A DNA stretch of 64,000 nt from assembly GCF_001969385.1 (NCBI RefSeq), contig NZ_CP014803.1, positions 1-64,000 on the forward strand, written 5' to 3'. The notes beneath the pieces are model-generated. The model was not told the DNA's origin. It saw only the letters and a program-made list of their open reading frames with translations, and did no database searches. Position 1 is the first letter of the stretch. Each line of letters begins with the position of its first letter. Positions 62,058-64,000 of this stretch are shown here, in pieces. Source of the DNA: Salipiger profundus (GTDB lineage: Bacteria > Pseudomonadota > Alphaproteobacteria > Rhodobacterales > Rhodobacteraceae). The position numbers were made by a program, and so were the translations under genes.

Positions 62058-62732
62058 TCAGGCTGCGCCTGCGGCCACCTTCCCGATCCGGTAGGTGCAA
62101 CGGCGGCCACCTCTCACAATATGCTCGACCCTCTCGATGGCGGTACCAGGGCCCAGAACCTGCTCAAAAACCGCCTGTTCGGACCGGCAGAAACCTTGAC
62201 AGAAACGCGCGGCAGCGCAGATCGGGCAGTGGTTTTCGACAAATAGGAACGTCCCGTCACCGGCATCCTCGAAACTCGCCATATAGCCTTCGTCAGAGCG
62301 CAGTTCAGCCAGTCTGGCGACGCGCTCCTTCAGGCTGCCGCATCCCACCATCGCGGCTTCGTATTGTGCCCGTGTCCTAGTCTCTCTGGCCGAGATAACC
62401 CGATCCAGGGCCTCCGCACCCAACTCATCCTGAATGCTGCTCAGGATTTCAACGGTTAGCCCGGCGTGGGTATTCGGAAACCGTGCCTGCCCCTTTTCGG
62501 ACAGGTGCCAGTAGGTCGATGGACGGCCTCGGCTCGCACTGCGCCGCTCTTCGCGGACCAGCCCGTCATTCGAGAGCTTCATGAGCTGCTGGCGCGCGCC
62601 CTCACCGGTGATCCCAAGCCGTTCGCCGATCTGCGACGAGGTCAACGCGCCCTGCATCTTCAGGGTCATCAGGATGCGATCCGACGGCGCACGTGGTGCA
62701 TCCGGGTATTTTTCCAAGTGATCGCTTGACAT
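62058..62732 (-). CDS. SufR-like iron-sulfur HTH regulator
   Basis: From the ATG at 62732 the protein is 224 residues. An N-terminal winged helix (SSQIGERLGITGEGARQQLMKLSNDGLV) is followed by a C-terminal cysteine cluster: NHCPICAAARFCQGFC and a later Cys in RRCTYRI. The cysteine arrangement matches SufR-type regulators that bind an iron-sulfur cluster. A start at 62789 is possible but would place the sodB promoter inside this gene, so I prefer the inner one. It is divergent from the superoxide dismutase gene and may sense the same stress. Confidence 0.82.
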   Translation of the reverse strand: MSSDHLEKYPDAPRAPSDRILMTLKMQGALTSSQIGERLGITGEGARQQLMKLSNDGLVREERRSASRGRPSTYWHLSEKGQARFPNTHAGLTVEILSSIQDELGAEALDRVISARETRTRAQYEAAMVGCGSLKERVARLAELRSDEGYMASFEDAGDGTFLFVENHCPICAAARFCQGFCRSEQAVFEQVLGPGTAIERVEHIVRGGRRCTYRIGKVAAGAA

Positions 62733-62742
62733 ATTGGCCGGA

Positions 62743-62771
62743 TTGTTTTTCAAAGTCTTCACTTGTTTAAT
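62743..62771 (+). promoter_or_regulatory. Predicted promoter of the superoxide dismutase gene
   Basis: TTGTTT at 62743-62748 and TTTAAT at 62766-62771 are 17 bases apart, about 48 bases before the sod start. Confidence 0.45.
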
Positions 62772-62818
62772 TACCCGCTCACGTACCATGACGCAAGCCG
62801 GACCCGATAAGGAGAGAC

Positions 62819-63424
62819 ATGATGGCCTTTGAATTGCCCGCCCTAACCTACGACCACGCAGCCCTTGCCGCGCGGGGGATGAGCCAGGAAACGTTGGAAT
62901 TGCATCACGACAAGCACCATCAGGCCTACGTAACCGCGCTCAACGGCTTTGTGGACGCGAACGCCGACCTGCAAGGCAAGACACTGGAAGAAATCATCGC
63001 GCTCACCTATGGCGATGCCGATCGTGCGCCCGTGTTCAACAATGCGGGCCAACACTGGAACCACATTCATTTCTGGAACGCACTTTCGCCTGTGGGTGGC
63101 GGCATCCCGGGTAAACTCGAAGGCAAGATTGTCGATGCCTTCGGTTCGGTCGAGCAATTCAAGGCCGATTTCAAGACCGCAGCCAACGGTCAGTTCGGCT
63201 CCGGCTGGGCGTGGCTGATCCAGAAATCTGATGGCACATTGGCCGTCACCAAAACACCGAACGGCGTGAACCCGCTGGCTACAGGAGAGGGCACGACGCT
63301 GCTGGGCCTCGATGTCTGGGAACACAGCTACTACGTCGACTTCCGCAACCGGCGGCCCGACTATGTGACCAACTTCCTCGACAACCTGGCGAATTACGAA
63401 TTTGCCGAAGCCAACCTCGCCTGA
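62819..63424 (+). CDS. sodB: Iron/manganese superoxide dismutase
   Basis: The 201-residue enzyme has all metal ligands in place: His29 in LELHHDKHHQAY, a second His in AGQHWNHIHFW, and the Asp and His of LDVWEHSYYVDF. GSGWAWLIQ and YVTNFLDNL complete the family pattern. It destroys superoxide in the cytoplasm. AAGGAGAGAC precedes the ATG at 62819; the next codon is also ATG. Metal choice (Fe, Mn or either) cannot be fixed by eye. Confidence 0.95.
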   Translation: MMAFELPALTYDHAALAARGMSQETLELHHDKHHQAYVTALNGFVDANADLQGKTLEEIIALTYGDADRAPVFNNAGQHWNHIHFWNALSPVGGGIPGKLEGKIVDAFGSVEQFKADFKTAANGQFGSGWAWLIQKSDGTLAVTKTPNGVNPLATGEGTTLLGLDVWEHSYYVDFRNRRPDYVTNFLDNLANYEFAEANLA

Positions 63425-63782
63425 ACGCGAGTCGGTCTCGGCGTCGGGGCCCAGTTTGAAACAGGCTTTCTGCGTTCCGAGTCGGCTCGACAATTCGATG
63501 CGTATCGGCCATTTCTTGATCTCAAACTCAAGAGAAGACCAAGTGAATACTCTTCTCGGATCTCACGTCAGACTTATGTAGGGCCTCCTTCAGTTGCCTT
63601 CCTCAAAAAAAGGCCTGGGGACAGCCGGCTCAAGCGAAGGAGAGTCACCAATTAGTGACCTAGCGACGGCGCATGGCAGAACGTTTGGAGGTGGGTGACA
63701 CCGGGTGTAGCGCGGCTTATAGCATGAAATCGTCCAAGCAGTTTGGGCGATTATTCTCAAACAAGGAGGACGGGAACTGGAT
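63425..63782. other. Intergenic region after sodB
   Basis: About 355 bases contain no convincing gene and no clear terminator with a T-run. It ends with AAGGAGG at about 63763-63769, the ribosome site of the HAD gene. Confidence 0.5.
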
Positions 63783-64000
63783 TTGCCAATTTCGCGACGC
63801 GCACCGAAACTCGTGATTTTTGACTGTGACGGTGTGCTCGTAGACTCCGAGCCGACCTTCAATCGCGTGCTGCACGCTTATTTGCTTTCGACTGGCGCAA
63901 GCTTGTCACTCGTTGAATGCCACGGCTTGTTCGTCGGCAAGAGCAGACATGATGTCGAACGTTATGTGAGCGAAAGGGGATTGCGCCTTCCTGCGAAATG
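63783..64000 (+). CDS. HAD-superfamily phosphatase (5' part; continues beyond window)
   Basis: The frame holds HAD motif I, LVIFDCDGVLVDSEP, then a cap-domain start (TFNRVLHAYLLSTG) typical of phosphoglycolate-phosphatase-like enzymes. It is open at the right edge. No ATG fits: the best start is a TTG at 63783 or a CTG at 63777, both after AGGAGG at 63764-63769. The nucleophile is the first Asp of DCDG. Substrate unknown. Confidence 0.8.
   Translation, partial: MPISRRAPKLVIFDCDGVLVDSEPTFNRVLHAYLLSTGASLSLVECHGLFVGKSRHDVERYVSERGLRLPAK

Overview
The window looks like part of a large repABC-type plasmid (or a chromid/megaplasmid) of an alphaproteobacterium, most probably of the Rhodobacteraceae/roseobacter group. 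The evidence is a complete repA-repB-repC replication and partition locus (48.4-52.3 kb, minus strand) with its counter-transcribed RNA and parS-like palindromes. There is also a block of plasmid-type genes familiar from large alphaproteobacterial plasmids (DUF2493, DUF6878, DUF736, a strawberry-notch methyltransferase-helicase, a ParB-like protein, DUF3768, ArdC) and a scpB/DUF1403/DUF1612/tyrosine-recombinase set. No rRNA, tRNA or CRISPR array was seen.

Layout. 1-15.5 kb: plasmid backbone and anti-restriction genes, nearly all on the minus strand, plus a parDE toxin-antitoxin pair on the plus strand. Six of these genes share a purine-rich box in their upstream regions. 15.8-20.2 kb: an AT-richer three-gene operon on the plus strand (GAF-type histidine kinase, receiver protein, RES-domain protein). 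This is the best candidate in the window for an undescribed signalling or defence system. 20.2-29.5 kb: an insertion-sequence pile-up. An IS3-family element is split by an IS21-family element (8-bp target duplication), and an IS110/IS1111-type element is split by a RIT element made of three overlapping tyrosine recombinase genes. A fragment of a second IS3-family orfB lies at the edge.

29.6-41.7 kb: a defence island on the minus strand. In order of transcription it holds an AAA_14/DUF4143 ATPase, a paraMORC-like double-GHKL ATPase/kinase, a receiver protein, an HNH endonuclease, an adenine methyltransferase and a large STAND NTPase with an N-terminal PD-(D/E)xK nuclease. The kinase gene is cut after about 30 codons by an IS66-family element with an exact 8-bp duplication, so the system may be crippled. 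Four 22-bp repeats precede the first gene.

41.8-55.1 kb: plasmid maintenance. It holds scpB and DUF1403, a small tniA-tniB-tniQ transposon placed exactly at the start codon of a tyrosine recombinase, then repABC, relics of a DUF736 gene and a parB gene, and another tyrosine recombinase. 55.2-64 kb: a DUF1612 regulator-like gene, then a redox cassette (LLM flavin oxidoreductase, quinone-oxidoreductase-like protein, two SDR proteins) divergent from an HxlR regulator. A Bcr/CflA drug exporter, an iron-sulfur-type regulator divergent from a superoxide dismutase gene, and a HAD phosphatase cut by the window end follow.

Two unrelated operons here join a GHKL kinase-type ATPase and a receiver-domain protein to a nucleic-acid or NAD-directed effector. 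Neither has a DNA-binding output domain. All family names come from reading motifs and remembered family patterns; no database search was run.
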